64,000 nt of DNA from Pardosa pseudoannulata (GCA_032207245.1 CM063507.1:93126046-93190045), one strand, 5' to 3'. Positions 1 through 51,856 are shown, counted from the first letter of the stretch. Translations and numbers: made by a program. The notes: a model not told the origin generated them from the sequence alone.

Positions 1-60
1 TAGAATTCGAACCCATTGACTCTGGTACTGAAGATCAGTGCTCTACCTTAGGTCATCATC
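1..60 (-). repeat. tRNA-derived SINE head fragment
   Basis: Read on the minus strand there is an A-box-like TGACCTAAGGTAGAGC and a B-box GGGTTCGAATTC at tRNA spacing. It is cut by the window edge, so the body is not seen. Not a functional tRNA: no acceptor stem pairs. Confidence 0.5.
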
Positions 61-3000
61 TGGTGTAATCATTTTGAAAAATGTTGGCCTAAAATATTCT
101 TAATCTAACAAAATTACAAAGATTATTATTTAAAAAATGCCTAACTTTTAGTGGATACAGCAGGTACAATGATTATATTATCCTCATCAGTATAAATGCA
201 CTGCATTTTCCACCAACTGTTCTTTTGTATGACGTAGTAAAGCACATATTGAAGTAATCTAAATACATTTTTTGTTATTTTATCCTTTGCCAAATCTTAA
301 AGTATTATTTAACTCCATTAACCAGGGTTCATACAGATTTTTGAAAGTGAAAATTAAGAAAACTTTTAAGACTCCTTTTAGAAAGATAATTGTGGTTACG
401 GAAAACTTATTAAGATTTATATTCTTGGTTACAGATCTTTTCTCAGGTTCAACCAAGATATTGATAAAAAAACAATTATATTTTTTCTTTTATTAATCTA
501 TTATAATATGCTTCTAATGCCAGTGCATTATATTGAAGACTATGAATTTTACATACACTCACTATATTTCATGCATCTTTTCAATTCAAAAACATTTTTA
601 TAATTAAGTACAATAAAAAACACAAATAAAGAGCAAAAATAGTTATGACCTAACATTTGTAAACTTTTCCTTTTTTCCTTCACTATTTTTTTCAAGAACA
701 CATGTCATTTTTCTTCCTTATTTGTTCAAAAACTCAACATAAAAATTAAGGGCCTTTTTAAGAAGTACCTAAAATCAAGCACTTTTTAAGGAGCATACGA
801 ACTTTGTTAAAAAGGTCTGAATTTGCCTACCCTGAACAATTACTCATGCCATGTGCCTGATATATATATAATATATGCATATAATTGGAAACACACAAAT
901 AATTATGCAGGTAAATATAATCACATTTTTTTTTCAGCCATAAGATAGAGAACTCACTTTTAAATATGACCTATCTCACTAGCTTCTTTGTACAGACAAT
1001 TGAAATGTATATACATGTTCAGAGTTGTATTTGCAACAAAGTATATCAACAGTCCTATAACTGTAAAACAATATCAAGGCTACTAACTACCATGGATTCA
1101 GCAACTTTTATATCATCACAATAAAAACTGTTTACATTGTTTCTGTGAAAGATGAATTTGAGGAAACTTTGCCCTTATAAAACATATTTCACTTCAAACA
1201 CCCGTATACAAAGCATATTTTCACTTTTACAAAATTTATGGACTAAAACCAACAGGAAAGAAGTTCTTTTAGTGCTTTTCTTTAAGTTAAGTGATTAAAT
1301 ATAAAAAAATTTCTGGAGATAGACACGTTAAAATAATACTGAATGAGGAAATTATTACCTTATTGCTTATTAGTGCATTTGGCGTACATTAATTCGATAA
1401 ATATCCTTAAGAAAATTCTTTATTGTTCTTTGCATAGCTTTATGTCATTTATTTTTTGTTTTGCTGAAGCATACTTTTGTATTTCAAAAAAGACTATCAA
1501 ATATAACTATTCGTATTTCCTTATAAAACCCACAATAGTATAAAAGAGACATTCTGATGTATTTTATTCAGATATATTGTATATCAAGTTCCTTTGCATA
1601 GATATAATATATTCGTTTATAAAAAAATGAATTAAATACCAAGAAAATGATTTAAGAAATTGAGTCAATATTTATGATAGTTAAACATTAAATTAAACAA
1701 CACAGTCGTAATGAATCCATATAATTCACCATTTTAGTAGTTATTAAATATATATAGATATTGGCATAATACTGTTATTTTGTCTTGAATATCTTCTACA
1801 AAAAAAATATTCATAATTAAATTAAAAGTAGTTATAAACTGTTAATGCTTATTAATTAAATTAATAATAATTAAAATAAATAAAACATACCTTCCACATT
1901 CAGTCCATATACAATTAATGAAAGTTGTATATCTTGGTCAGGATGAGAACATTATTGAAAATAAATAAATTTGTGAGTTTTCCCACATCTTTTCATTCTT
2001 TAACTACAATTAAAAAATCTTTTAGTTATGAATTTTGAAACTGACAAAAGAAATGAAGTATCAGTTTTAAAAGTATTAAAAAATTAAATAGATACTGCCA
2101 AACCAGTTAAATTTTCTTTGCGATCATAAATGTGTAAAAATAAACTATTCCAAACTGAAAAATCTTAAAAACTGTTAAGTACAGTTTGAATATTTCATGC
2201 TTCCAACAAATTAAAAAATTGTCCAGCTTTATAAATAAAATTTTTAAAAACTAATGAAAACTATATAGCACAATAATTAATAATTGTGATTTGTCAACTA
2301 CTATAGTTTATATAATATATCAAAACTTGTCATTTTGTACAAAACAAAAAAACTAATTTAATGTTAATTATATTTATTTTTAAAGTCACATGATAGAGTT
2401 CGGTTAATGCTGCAATTGAATGTAAACTGAAGTAGGCACTTATTTACAGACAACAAAAGCCTTCAAAATATACACAATGAACTTATGTTAGTATAATGTG
2501 GTTAAAAACTATTCAGCTTCAAGAAAAATAAAATGTATTGCATTCAATTTATTGTAATATTTTCATATATCCTTTATATGTGGTTGCTTCTATTAGTATT
2601 CTAGAAATTCGAATACTTCATTTTTGTAAAATGGAGGAGCACATTCAGGAGAGTTCAGCAAACAAATAACTTTTAAGTTTTCTATAAAACTTTCCACTAG
2701 GCAAATCAATCAAAAAAATTTGGACAATATTCAATGATACAGTACACTTATTTTGTACAAATTTATGAGAAATTAGAGTATGAAAATTCATCAACTGACA
2801 TTAAATTATTAAGTACACCTACAATTTTTAATAAATGTTAGGCCATCATCACTTCAATATATCAGCAACTACAAATAGTACATATTTTCATAAAACTTTA
2901 TAATTTTCAGAAAAACCACACACATTTGTACATACACACTATGCTATTACAAACACTGAAATTTATTCTTAAAAGGTACAAGTGTCACTCATCTTATTCG

Positions 3001-3800
3001 CAAAACAAGACAATATACAAAAATACATTTATAAGTTTAGCAAATAAAAATACATTAACATTAATAAATTCTCTTCATTCAAAATGAAATTTTTTGACAA
3101 TATATCACAAAATTCCTACACATTAGGAAAGCAACATAATTGAATAAAAGGCCTAGAATTACTGAATAAATACATAATTTGAACTCAGTAACATAACAAA
3201 CAATCACAAAGACTAATGCTGTGTCATAAAAAAAAGGAGTAACATAATATACTTATTTAAATTATTCTTCAATCTTGCATAAATTTTCTACTCCTAAATT
3301 ACAATACAAATGACTATAAATCAAAGGATATATTTACTATACACACAAAATACAGAATAATGATTTTTAAAGAAAACACAGTGACTTTAAAAAAAGTGCC
3401 TGGAACAAATGTAATTTACTCGTTCTATCTAAATAAAATGACTAAACACAGGTGAAATATTTCTAAAATTTATGCACATTTAAAGCATTTAAGCACAGAA
3501 AAATATTCTATTGTCTGCATGTGAAAACCAACAAAATTCTTCAATATTATTTTTTTTAATTTATAAAAAACAAGATTTAAAAAAAAATTGTTAAGACATA
3601 AACATTAAGTATTTATTTAAATAAATTAAAACATTTCACATATGTTAAAATAAGGGCTTCAAACTGAAACTTTAGGGGGGGGGAAGTGAACTCATTCTTC
3701 CTTGGCTTTTCTTAGTTTGGTACACGTTCAAACATTTTGTCACTTGTCACCATAACCAACTTCATCAATCCACAACACACTTTCAGTTGTATTTCTCATA
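61..3800. other. AT-rich gene-free sequence 3' of hipk
   Basis: No exon-like open frame, RNA gene or clear transposon was recognised. Very AT-rich with many short A/T runs. It may include the distal 3' UTR of hipk, but TTTATT (AATAAA on the minus strand) is too frequent here to choose a polyadenylation site. Confidence 0.5.
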
Positions 3801-4640
3801 TTTAACCTTGCTTGATAAGTTTATAATATTAATTTACTGATAACATTAATATCTCTATATTCATTTTTAAAAACTAATTGTTCTGCATACAGATAGCATT
3901 TACTAGGCTTAACTGTATGAATTTATCTAGTTGCTAATTTAAAATAAAATAAAATCTCATCTTAATTTTGATACTTTATAAAATAAAAATAAGAATATAA
4001 TTGAAAACAATTATTCACTCGAAACTGAATATAAACAAACTTCGATATTTAGTAAAACCCAAACCAGAATGAACCAGAATTTTTTAAATTAAAACCTATC
4101 AGTGCATTGATTTATTGATAATGTTAGTACCTACACATTTATTTTTAAAACAGATTTGTTTTATAAGCTATCGGTATAAACATTGTACAAACATAAAATT
4201 AAGTGTATATATGTACAAACACTGCAATTCTATTAATTCACTTGGTCTATTAATTAAGAAAAAGATGAATAAATTCACATTTAAATTTAGTAGGTTTTTA
4301 GTATATATATGAGTACATTTGAAATAAAATTATTCAATCCAAACAGAATTGACAAAACCCATTATTTTTGGAAGAATGAACCAGTGTGTGTGTGTATATA
4401 CATATTTTTTAAGTTGAGCCCTATTCAGTATATAAATTTACTGATAAGGTAAGACCTAGGTATTAATTTTTAGAACCAATTTGTTCTGTATACTGATAGA
4501 ATACACACAGCCTAATCATAATCACCCAGTCTACTAATTAAGAAAAAAAAGAGGAACTGAATAAGATGTAAATTTTTATAATAATTTAGTACAAATAAGA
4601 GCATAATTGTAATAAAAATATTCACTCGGAACTAAATCAA
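3800..4640. repeat. Diverged tandem copies of about 300 bp
   Basis: Three related segments begin near 3830, 4110 and 4440. Each has a 'ttactgataa...taattgttctg' type start and an 'attcactcgaaact' type end. Copies are diverged with indels. No coding potential. Confidence 0.55.
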
Positions 4641-5392
4641 AGAAAAAAAAAAGTTATATTTAGCAGAATGAAAGCTAGGACATGGATAGTCATGATATTT
4701 TTTAAAGTTGAACTGGAACGGAAAGTATTACAGTTCAAAGCCCAACACGTATTTATATTTTGTTTGTAGATAAGGTTACAGTTTTCAAGTTGGTAGTAAT
4801 GCATTTCATAAAATACTTAAATACTTTTGAAAATATTTTATAACAAAAGATATAATTTAAAAAAAAAAAAAGTTGTGATTAAGTCAAGAAATAAAAGTGA
4901 TGGAAGAAAAATTATTTAACGAAAACTGCATTATTAAAATTAGTCCAGCTGATGCTTAGACTATGTAGATTTCCACAAACATTTTAATTTCAATTGTACT
5001 AAATCAAAGAAAAAAAAAAAAGTTATATTTAGCAGAATGAAAGCCAGGACATGGATAGTCATGATATTTTTTAAAGTTGAACTAGAACGAAAAGTATTAC
5101 AGTTCAAAGCCCTGATTAAAACAACATGTATTTACATTTTGTTTGTAGATAACCTTACAGTTTTCAAGTTGGTAGTAATGCATTTCATAAAATACTTAAA
5201 TACTTTAGAAAATATTTTATAACAAAATATATAAATTAAAAAAAAAATTGTGATTAAGTCAAGAAATAAAAATGATGAAAGAAAAATTATTTAACGAAAA
5301 CTGCCTTATAAAAATTAGTCCAGCTAATGCTTAGACTGTTTGTTCTATAGCCTTTTGTAGGTTTCCACAAACATTTTAATTTCAATTGTATG
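4634..5392. repeat. Direct duplication, period about 367 bp
   Basis: The segment starting aaatcaaagaaaaaa at 4634 is repeated from 5001 with few differences (shared tagcagaatgaaagc, tcatgatattttttaaag, ggtagtaatgcatttc). Both copies carry the same small open frame, broken in one, so that frame is not a gene. It continues the array to its left. Confidence 0.8.
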
Positions 5393-7531
5393 TACTTATA
5401 ATTCAAAATAACACAAATATTAGGGGAAAAATATTTATTGAACTTCTGAAAAATATTTCAATTGATATGCCAAAAACTTTTCAATTTTAAAATCTAATTA
5501 AAAAATTATAAGAGTTGATAGTAAATTTGCACATATATCTTCAATAATCATTGTTTTCTCAAGCAGAGATTTTAACCTATGTATATGCAACATATTTCAA
5601 TGCATAAATACAAATGTGTATTTACATACTCTGTGCTTAAATACAAAAATAAAATCAATGTCATATCTCTAATTCATTAAAAAGGAATCAGTTGTATTAT
5701 TATTATTATTTGACTCAATTATCCTTGAATGATTTTATGAGACACAGCAACCAAGGAAAATAAACAAACACAACATAGATGAAATGTAACAAATAATGCT
5801 CAATAAAGACACTTCTATAAATATAACGTAAGCTTGAAATATCATTGTAGTTGAATATTCGTATGACCAGCACTGAAATTTTCAATCCCCAAACTTAGTT
5901 ACGGAAGCAATACAACATGCCTAATAAGTCCATACACCAGTTTTATTAGTATTTTTTTTCCCTGGAATATATAGTATATATGTATATATATAAATAAGAG
6001 TTCTATACTGAAGTTACTTAAATAATATCAAACTTCTTGTGAATGGCCTTCCTGAGAATAAGACTAGCTTCTCTTTTCAAATCATCTGAAGCTGTGTCAA
6101 AACAGTTTAATTGAAAACTGTAACAAAATCTCCAGATTAAAAAAAAAAAAAAAAAAAAAGTATAAAAAAATTTTTTCACTTATTTTGCAAAGTCATCAAC
6201 AACCCAATACAGTCTTTACATGGCTAAAACATCACTTCTGATAAAGTGAAAGTAACTATCAAAAACATGTACACAGACATATAAGAAGTATATAACTTCG
6301 CAACACACCTCTCCAAGTTAAAGGTTTAATAAGAGAATTGGATTGAATCATTTCAACTATTTTTGATGCAAGCAAATCATTCCCACAGCACAGGCTGTTT
6401 CATTCACTGGGAATCAACAGAACCAAATTAGTTAAAAATAGTCAAAGCTGGTTTATTAGAAGGTTATAACATGATATTAACCAAGAAGAACTTGCATGTC
6501 CCAGGTGTTTGTACTTTTGTCCAACACAAGAAATCGCAATGGCTTTCATCGGGTATTTTGAGGCCATGACTGCAAAGTCAAAATTTTAAAAGAAACTCTT
6601 ATAATGCAGTCATAAAATCACATATTATAACCCAAAAAGAGATGATCTCATTTAAGAATATAATTATGAAAAATTGAAATAATGAACAGGATTTGTACAA
6701 ACTTCCATTGTACACTATTTCAGGATGCTGTTTAAAATCTACAGAACTTATAAGGATTCTAGGTATGTGTCAATAGGAGGGCATAAAAGGTTTATCCACT
6801 ATATCTAAGGGGGAAAAATTTGACATTTAAATACTTTTAATATTAAAGTTGCACATTGTCAATTTTGAAACAATTTCTTTGGTAATTATAAATTAACAAA
6901 TTTGCAATATTAATCCTTCTGTGGAATTATATTATAAATTTTATTCTGTAAGGTTTACACTTCTAACAACACACATGACCGTTATTATTAAAGTAAACCA
7001 TTAAAGATATTTTTAAAAATTAATCCTTAACAGCCATCAATTGAAAACTAGTTTTCAGGCCAAAGTACTTCATAATGTTTTAGTTTTAGTATTAAAATCA
7101 CAAACATTTAACATGAATGTGGAACATAACCAAAACAATGAAACAAACGACCTTAAGTGCAAAAGGTCTTAAACTACTTTTAATCCTTAAAAAACATAAA
7201 CTGACAGTAAACAAGTACAAAAGACAATTTAAGAACTGTACAAATCCTATTTCACTTTACTGATAAAATGAAACAACTTAGTAAAATTTGAAAATGAACT
7301 TTTATATGAATAAATTTCTAAAGGTGATTTAAAAAGTCGTATTTTTAACTTGCTCTTCTCTAGAGCAAAACAAAGCTTCTTAAATTTACTAATTTTTTCA
7401 TGAAGAGTAAAGAAAAATATGATAGGAATTTTTAAATTGAAACTCAAATAACCCAATTCTCATGGAAACCTCTAACTGCCAATCTGCGTGTTTCACACAC
7501 TTTTCTCTAGTTCAAGGATCCTCTGGATTCC
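5393..7531 (-). other. hipk: Probable 3' UTR of hipk
   Basis: AT-rich, no open frame; directly follows the stop codon. Candidate AATAAA signals on the minus strand include those at about 6452 and 5942, but none is decisive. Part of it (about 5570-6120) has a diverged homologue in the intron at 17.5-19.0 kb. Confidence 0.4.
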
Positions 7532-44590
<37,059 letters not shown>

Positions 44591-45170
44591 CCCCGGATAA
44601 TACTAAAACGAAAAAAAAAATATTCAATTAATTCATAAGGAAACTTTTCACAAATACAGAACATACAGAAGTGGTACATTAAAGAGACAGTGGACTTTTA
44701 AAACTAATTCATTTTGCTTGAGACCCACCTGCAGTATGTTGTTAGAAATATTTATGCGGAAGTATTAAAGATAAGTCAAAGTAAAACTATTAATTCTAAA
44801 AGTTAATTATTGATTGCATCAAAAGAAATTTCATTAAAAATGTTCCTCGCGCATTCTTTATTTACTTTTTGTTTCATTGGATACCTTTTAGTCTTCAAAA
44901 TAAATATTTGTTTTGTGAGCATACGCGGGAAATATAGTTAGAAGAATAATAGTTTAAACATCCATTTAAAATTCATTTGTTACCGTAAAAACATACGAAG
45001 AAAAAACTGTCTAACCCTTTAATGCTTCAGTCATTTCTGCCAATTATATATCACACATATCTTAAATCTAAGTTATTAAGGAATGTACGGAATAAAATAA
45101 ACAGGAAGTTTAAACAACTTTGAATACTACAGAACGTCGCGCAAGTCAGCTATCGTTTTAAACATCATAG

Positions 45171-45222
45171 TATATATATACATATATATAAATACATATA
45201 TACATATATATATATATATAAT

Positions 45223-45299
<77 letters not shown>
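45171..45299. repeat. (TA)n microsatellite
   Basis: TA array with CATA interruptions in intron 1. Confidence 0.92.
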
Positions 45300-45301
<2 letters not shown>

Positions 45302-47170
45302 CATTTATGAAAAAGGAAAAATTTCGTGAAATATGATTTATTTGGTATAACATGTAAAATAACTACTGTAAAACGGCCTTTTATAATACATAAAGCAAAA
45401 TTATGTCATGATTTCAGTCTATTACCTGCCGATAAATTAAATTTATGTATGCTGTTCAAAAAATCAAAGGGTCGATCCTAATAGAAAATTTATAAATAAT
45501 AGAAATTAACTGAAATTTTTGTAAATTGTTTATGAGATTGCCCTCTGCCTACTTTCAAAAACGTAGCTCGTTCTAAGAAAACATAAAAATTCTACAATTT
45601 CACACCGGTACTTAAAATGAGACGCTAAGCATTAAAAGGTTCAGTAATAATAACTGAATCATCAGTTGTGGTTTAGTAACTTCAAGATAAATATATTCCT
45701 TATAAGGTGCTGGAAATTTAAATAATTTGATTTTTATTCTAAGATATTTTTCCCAACTCATTAAGACTGAAATATCAAATTTTCAAGCAAATTTCGTCCA
45801 CCTTGTAGCCTTAATGACAGTAAAAATTAAAACCTTAATAAAAGAAGATAAAAATGGCTCCAAATTAAGAGATATCAAAAGCCTAAATAGGATACAAAAA
45901 TTCAGATATAACCCATACAAATTACTTTAATTACAGTAAATTTGGAGGGTATGGAAAGATAAGAAATGCACTTGGAGTGTTTCAAATGCTTATACATTAA
46001 AAATTTTTTTGTTTTAAAAACCGTTTAAAGTAGTTATAAGTAATAACTGAATCATTAATTGTAATTATAACTAAACTCCCTTTAAGGTTACGTATATTAA
46101 AACAACTTCCTTGATTTTTAATCTTAGATATATTCCACAATTCAGGAAGAATGATACATCGAATTATCTGGCAAATTTTGCCCAGCTGAAATGACCACTG
46201 AAGCCTTATATAAGTCAGAATTGTAGCCTTAATACAAGAGAAAAATAAGTCCACATAAAGAGATATCAAAAGAAAACGAATGGGTAATAGCCAATTTAAG
46301 CATTAATAGTATTATTGCGTATTATCAGATATAGCATACAAATTACTCTAATTTCAGAGAACAAAGACCAGAAAACAAAATAAAAAAAATAATTAAAAAA
46401 ACCCGTAACCCCAATTAAAACCTTATGTTTACCAATGTCTTTATGAGGACATCATAAAAAGTTTTGAATAACAAAATAAATTAATAAAGTACTAACTTTC
46501 ATAAAATACTCTATCATAACAGACGGTTGACTACATAACACACGAGAATAATTCTCCGATGAACCAATATGATTTCCCATGATTAAGCAAAGACAAAAAT
46601 CTTAGCGGAAACACAGAGTAACACACCAAACAGATAGTCAGGCTATTATTCAAATGACCATTCGTATAAACTATAAATCGAGTCATGTGTATATCGATAT
46701 ACATAAAATCGATACGATTATTTAGTATGAGTAATAGTAACTGGTATTCAGGCAGATTTTTTTTAATTGTAACAACTTTTTTTAAATATATTTACTTGAT
46801 CCCTTATTTCTATATATTTTTATCGCTTATTAAATAAACTAAATGCAGAATAAATTTATTAATACTCCCTGAGAAAATATTTAATTAAACTGCTTTATAA
46901 ATTTTTATTGGGTTCAGATGCAATAAAACCTCAAGGTAATAATAAAAATGAAGATTATCTTGTATGTTTAAAAAAATATTTCTAAAAACAAAATCAGCAA
47001 ATAAAATTTAATTCTAATTGCTGATTACATAAATGTTTTCGTGAACTACTGACAAACAGCTGTCTCTTTAAAAAAATTACAGAGCAGTCGCCTGTTGAGT
47101 CTGCAGCAATACAGCGAAGTTTAACAAACGTACGCTTGTATACATATATGTGTGTGTATGTTACACACTA
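45300..47170. other. Intron 1 sequence, two diverged copies of about 300 bp
   Basis: Blocks at about 45640-45960 and 46030-46330 share taataactgaatcat, attgtagccttaata and agagatatcaaaag, so they are diverged duplicates. Remaining sequence unremarkable; no exon-like frame. Confidence 0.45.
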
Positions 47171-47869
47171 CAGGCTTGCAACTGCTGAGGTACTTTCAAA
47201 AAGGTGAGAAAGGTGACAATTAACACAGAATAAGTGACTAAAAAAAGTGACTAAACATTAAAAAAAAAAGCGATTTTTTTTCTCCTCTTGATTACACATG
47301 TTATTATTAAGATTTTTCTATTTATTTTAACTCTAAATCAAATTATTCATGCAAGACATGATTTTAGGGACAAATACAAATAAGGTTAAAATGTTGTTTA
47401 ACACAACTCAACATTGCTGTTTATTCAAGAAAATCTATAAATTAGATTTGAATACATACAATACATTAATTTTATAATCACAATTTTCTGCATATATTAA
47501 TGAGGTTTTGAAATATGTAAATAGCTAGATTAGAGTGTCTACACAAAAATTGTTAAAAAAACGAAAAAGAGAAATGTGTGCTTTGACGTATATTACTTTA
47601 ATGTATTAAATGTACATTTCAGTAACTTATTTACGAATTTTTAAAATCACTAAATTTTTGAAACCATATGACTAACTACATTTTAATAGGAAAAATAAGA
47701 CTAGAACATCCCATTTTTGGTCTTTTATTAAAATATTTTGTTATTAATTCAAATTTTCTTTTTTCAACAACAGACTTTTGCTGTGATACACCATGAAAAA
47801 AGTGACTAAAAGTGATCAATTGTAAAAAAGGTGACTAAAGGTGAAAAAAGTGGCGGAATTGCAAGCCTG
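47171..47869. mobile_element. hAT-like MITE, CAGGCTTGCAA family, copy D (complete)
   Basis: CAGGCTTGCAACT ... AATTGCAAGCCTG with 6 bp duplication ACACTA (47165-47170, 47870-47875). 699 bp, followed directly by a (TA)n array. Confidence 0.85.
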
Positions 47870-47872
47870 ACA

Positions 47873-47875
<3 letters not shown>

Positions 47876-47949
<74 letters not shown>
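47876..47949. repeat. (TA)n microsatellite
   Basis: About 37 TA units immediately after the MITE's target duplication. Confidence 0.92.
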
Positions 47950-47951
<2 letters not shown>

Positions 47952-48711
47952 AAATTATTTAACTTTAATATTTCCTTAAAAACCTCCTCTCTCCCATTCT
48001 AATTCCTTAAAATCTTTTTCCCAGCTTCTAAATGTCTTAATCAAAGGAGTGTCCTAGACTTAAAATTCTTTCAATACATTTCCCAAAGCTTTCTGCCCTA
48101 TAGATGTAAATTTTCTGTCTATTCAACACGTTTTCCAGCTGTCGCCGGCAAATGGCTCCGCGTTTTTCTGATCTTAACACTTAAATTCGCTGAGTAATTT
48201 TCTTGTTCCTTGGGAAAATTCTTTCTGCCTTCGCTCTTCGGTGCACCTCTGTTCGAGCAGAGTGATTTTTGTGTTTTCATTTCATTAATTATCAGTACCA
48301 CTAACTGTTGGTGCTTCCAACATTAGGAGAATCACATAAGTTCCCCTATTTTGGCAACTCGATTTAAATTAATTTGCTTTATAACTATCACCTGTAAAAA
48401 CGAAAATATCACAAATAGGTCAAAAAAATATTAAAATATTCTTCAAAATATAACGAAAACTTTAAAATATTACAAGAGCATAAAAAATATATGTGTGTAT
48501 TATTTTTTGTACCAGAAGTTTTATTTTAACATTGCCCAAATTAATTTTGATTTGTAGTTAGAATTTTTAGTTATGCTGACTGCAAATAGATGGCGATACT
48601 AGTTTACTATGTCTATAATAGAGATGCTTGTATTAACCAATTAACCCAAATACAATAAGCTCCACGGATTACAAATGCAATTTTCAAATTAACCCAAAAT
48701 CACAATCCCAT

Positions 48712-48714
<3 letters not shown>

Positions 48715-48806
<92 letters not shown>

Positions 48807-48909
48807 GAGACTGACTTCTCGATTGGGGTTTGCAGTCATGGCCATAAAAATGATATCGTTTCAGCCAAAGACCTTTATTAAGATAACTTTGAAGGACGGG
48901 TTCCCACTT

Positions 48910-48994
<85 letters not shown>
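48715..48994. repeat. Two (TA)n arrays with (TG)n between
   Basis: TA array 48715-48770, TG array 48771-48802, then a 110 bp unique spacer and a second TA array 48914-48994. The paired arrays around a spacer recall the edges of a mobile element but no termini are visible. Confidence 0.88.
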
Positions 48995-48995
<1 letters not shown>

Positions 48996-49690
48996 CAAAC
49001 AGGATGGGAAAAAAGAAATTTATTTACCCACAAAATATTATTTAAAATTTGTAAATTAGAAAATACTTCTTATATCAATTATGTAAATATGAGTAATATA
49101 TTTTACATTATAGTACAATAACGGAAATTTTTTTCAAGTTCTAATTCCTTAAAAGTTTTTTTTTTTTTTTTAAATAATTTTTTTCTTTTTAAAATGTTAA
49201 CCCTCGTGTTGCAAAAAGTAGACCGTAACGCTCCAAACCAAAACCCCTTTTAAAATGTTGAACAACCTTAAAGTTTTAGTTTGCAGAATGAAACAGGTAT
49301 TTCAACTTAAATTTAATTTTAAAAATTAGTGTCTAGTGATTATTTTAAAAGTTATCTTTTTGTTAAGTGAATTTATTTTTTATAAGTTAGTATATAATTT
49401 TTGTTACCTAAAAAATATACTACTTAAAATAGCAAAACAAAAATTTTTTAAACCAGAAAATTATTAAAGAACTTGTTAACTATTCATTATAAAAGGAACA
49501 GATATTTTTATTTTACGATAAATCGAAATAAAGCTGTTGTAGTAAAAGTTTTAAGTCTCGAAAGATATATGACAGAAATACACTTGGAGTATACCTATAA
49601 ACGATCCGACACCCTATAAATGAGTTACAAGAATTAATTACTCGGTATTTTAGAGATGTTTGTTAGAAAGAATCGTAGTTTTCAAGAGTT

Positions 49691-49863
49691 TTTGGTTTGG
49701 TTTGGAGCGCTACGGTCTACTTTTTGCTACACGAGGGCTAATGAGACCGGGACCTACTGCTTAAAGCCGATTCCGAACGGCTACGAACATCCATGCCACT
49801 GTGGGATTCGAACCCACGAACTCCGGTTCCGAAGGTCAGCACCCTAACCATTCGGCCATCGTT
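49691..49863 (-). repeat. tRNA-derived SINE with 10 bp target duplication
   Basis: Flanked by TTCAAGAGTT (49681-49690, 49864-49873). Minus strand head: A-box GGCCGAATGGTTAGGG, B-box GGTTCGAATCCC. A short fragment of the same family lies at 49203-49245 (gttgcaaaaagtagaccgta). Confidence 0.9.
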
Positions 49864-49873
49864 CTTCAAGAGT

Positions 49874-51740
49874 TCTTGAAAAGATTATAAACTTTCAAGA
49901 ATGAATCATGTTAGAAACACTTAAGAAATGAAATTGTGTGAACTTTTACAAGTAGACTTTATTATGAACCCCCATAAATATATGACAATATTTAATTAAT
50001 AAAACTAAGTTTGGTAGTCGTCATTAATAGTTAAAATGCAACAGGCAGGCAGTTCACAAGATTCTCAAACAGTCATAGACCTTTCCAAGTCTTTGCTGCT
50101 TACAAAACAGCTAGGAGCAATAAGACAAAAGGCTAAATAAAAAATAAATAAATCTTTGACAATGTCATACGTTTTTAAGGCGATTTTGTAGTTTTTACTC
50201 ATTTATCAGACCGTGATACGACGAAAAGAATTTTAAACGAATTTTAACACAAACTCGCATTTTACTGATCCTCCCTGCATAGGAGTGGCATCTACAACTT
50301 TCAAGTCCAGTAGAGCTTCAAAGCTTATGAGCAATATACTATGAATTATATATTGTGCTTTTGGAAACACAGGCCTGCCCCATAACAGCTGCAGGATTTA
50401 GTGAAATGCATACACATTTCTTTCGCGACTCGCTGCTTGATATTCACATAGAAAAATCCACTTGACACGGCCGAATTGGTTTGCAAAGCAGGTCAAGTTG
50501 TATTGACCTCTTGTGCCATAAATTCAGCCAACATCTTGCAAAACGTTATTTTTTACACTTTCGTCTGCTACAAGCTAACATTAATATAAATGCTTGTCAA
50601 TTATAAGACTGAAGAGGCTAACAAGACGGTTTTTTTTAACGAACATACATACTGGGTTGACAAGAGAAAATACAGAGAATAGTGAGTTTTCCAACATCAA
50701 ACAGTGATCGAAAAGTAAATTTTTGGACATAAGAGTGAAGAGAGATGAGTGCAATAAAGGGAAGTTCTCATTTTTCAACTAAATAGATTTTTTTACACAA
50801 AAGAATTATAATTTTTTTTCACTCTTATTTAAACTGATGATCAGGGACGTAGCAAGAAGTTTTCCATGAGGGGGGAGGTTTCCCTTATCAACTCATATCT
50901 CAAAACTAATACAGCAGTCCTTGAATTTACCTCAAAAAGCTTAAAATGATTCACCACCACCAAAAGTCACATGCATATTTCATGCCAAGAAATATAGCCA
51001 AATAAACTGCCAAATGTCGCCAAGAAAAACAAAAAGTCTCAATTCACAAAGTTGCTATACGTCTAAAAGTATAACATCATAACTGGATGACAGTAATTCT
51101 GAAGATTATCTACATTAGCTTACATTTCTTTTTCCAGAACAACCAAAGTATAAATTTTTGACATTTACTTAAAAAATTCTTAAATCGCTCTTACAAGGGG
51201 TAGAAATATGACTGTACGAAGTTTTGTGTTACTCTTAATAATTAAAAACACTTTACTCTTTGGAACATTATTTCTTTTGTCAAAGAATTCTATTTGTATC
51301 ATGACGAGTAGAGTTGTTTATCATGATACAAAGAAACTATAGGAGGCCACATAAAGACTCGGTCTCACATTCGGTTTACGTTAATCGATGATTGACAACA
51401 TTATATAGTATTTATTCCATGATTAGCTCTAATGAGTAATAGTTTAACAGGTCTTAATACTACTTATGATTAAGAAATACCTTTAAAATATAAGGATTCC
51501 AAATGTATAAACTAAAAATTAGTACAGCTACCAATCTTTAAAAGGATATTCACCTTTAACTTTGCAAAACAAAACTCAAAATTATAATAACGATATAATT
51601 CAAGCAATAATTTAATTTACTTTCTTTCTCTATTGCTTTTGTTTATATTAAGGAAAAGGTACAAATTCAAACACCAGATGGCAAATAAAAATGAAATTAC
51701 AAGTATATGTAATATGTTTTACACGAGTCTAGGTCACGTT
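49874..51740. other. Intron 1, no feature recognised
   Basis: Mixed AT-rich sequence; 50.0-50.5 kb is somewhat less AT-rich. No transposon termini, tandem arrays or exon-like frames were found. Enhancers could lie here but nothing in the sequence proves it. Confidence 0.4.
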
Positions 51741-51856
51741 AAACGTCCGTCACTTATATGCAACACAAAAATATTTATAAAGGACGTCACATCAATTTGT
51801 CCAATGTAATGTTTTCTTCAGATGAACAAGACAATGATTCGCGATCAAATAAAAAT

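Noticed and set aside
5037..5222. 61-codon + strand frame
   Set aside because: Lies in the 367 bp duplication. The sister copy at 4671 has a deletion that alters the frame, and composition is that of the flanking non-coding DNA.
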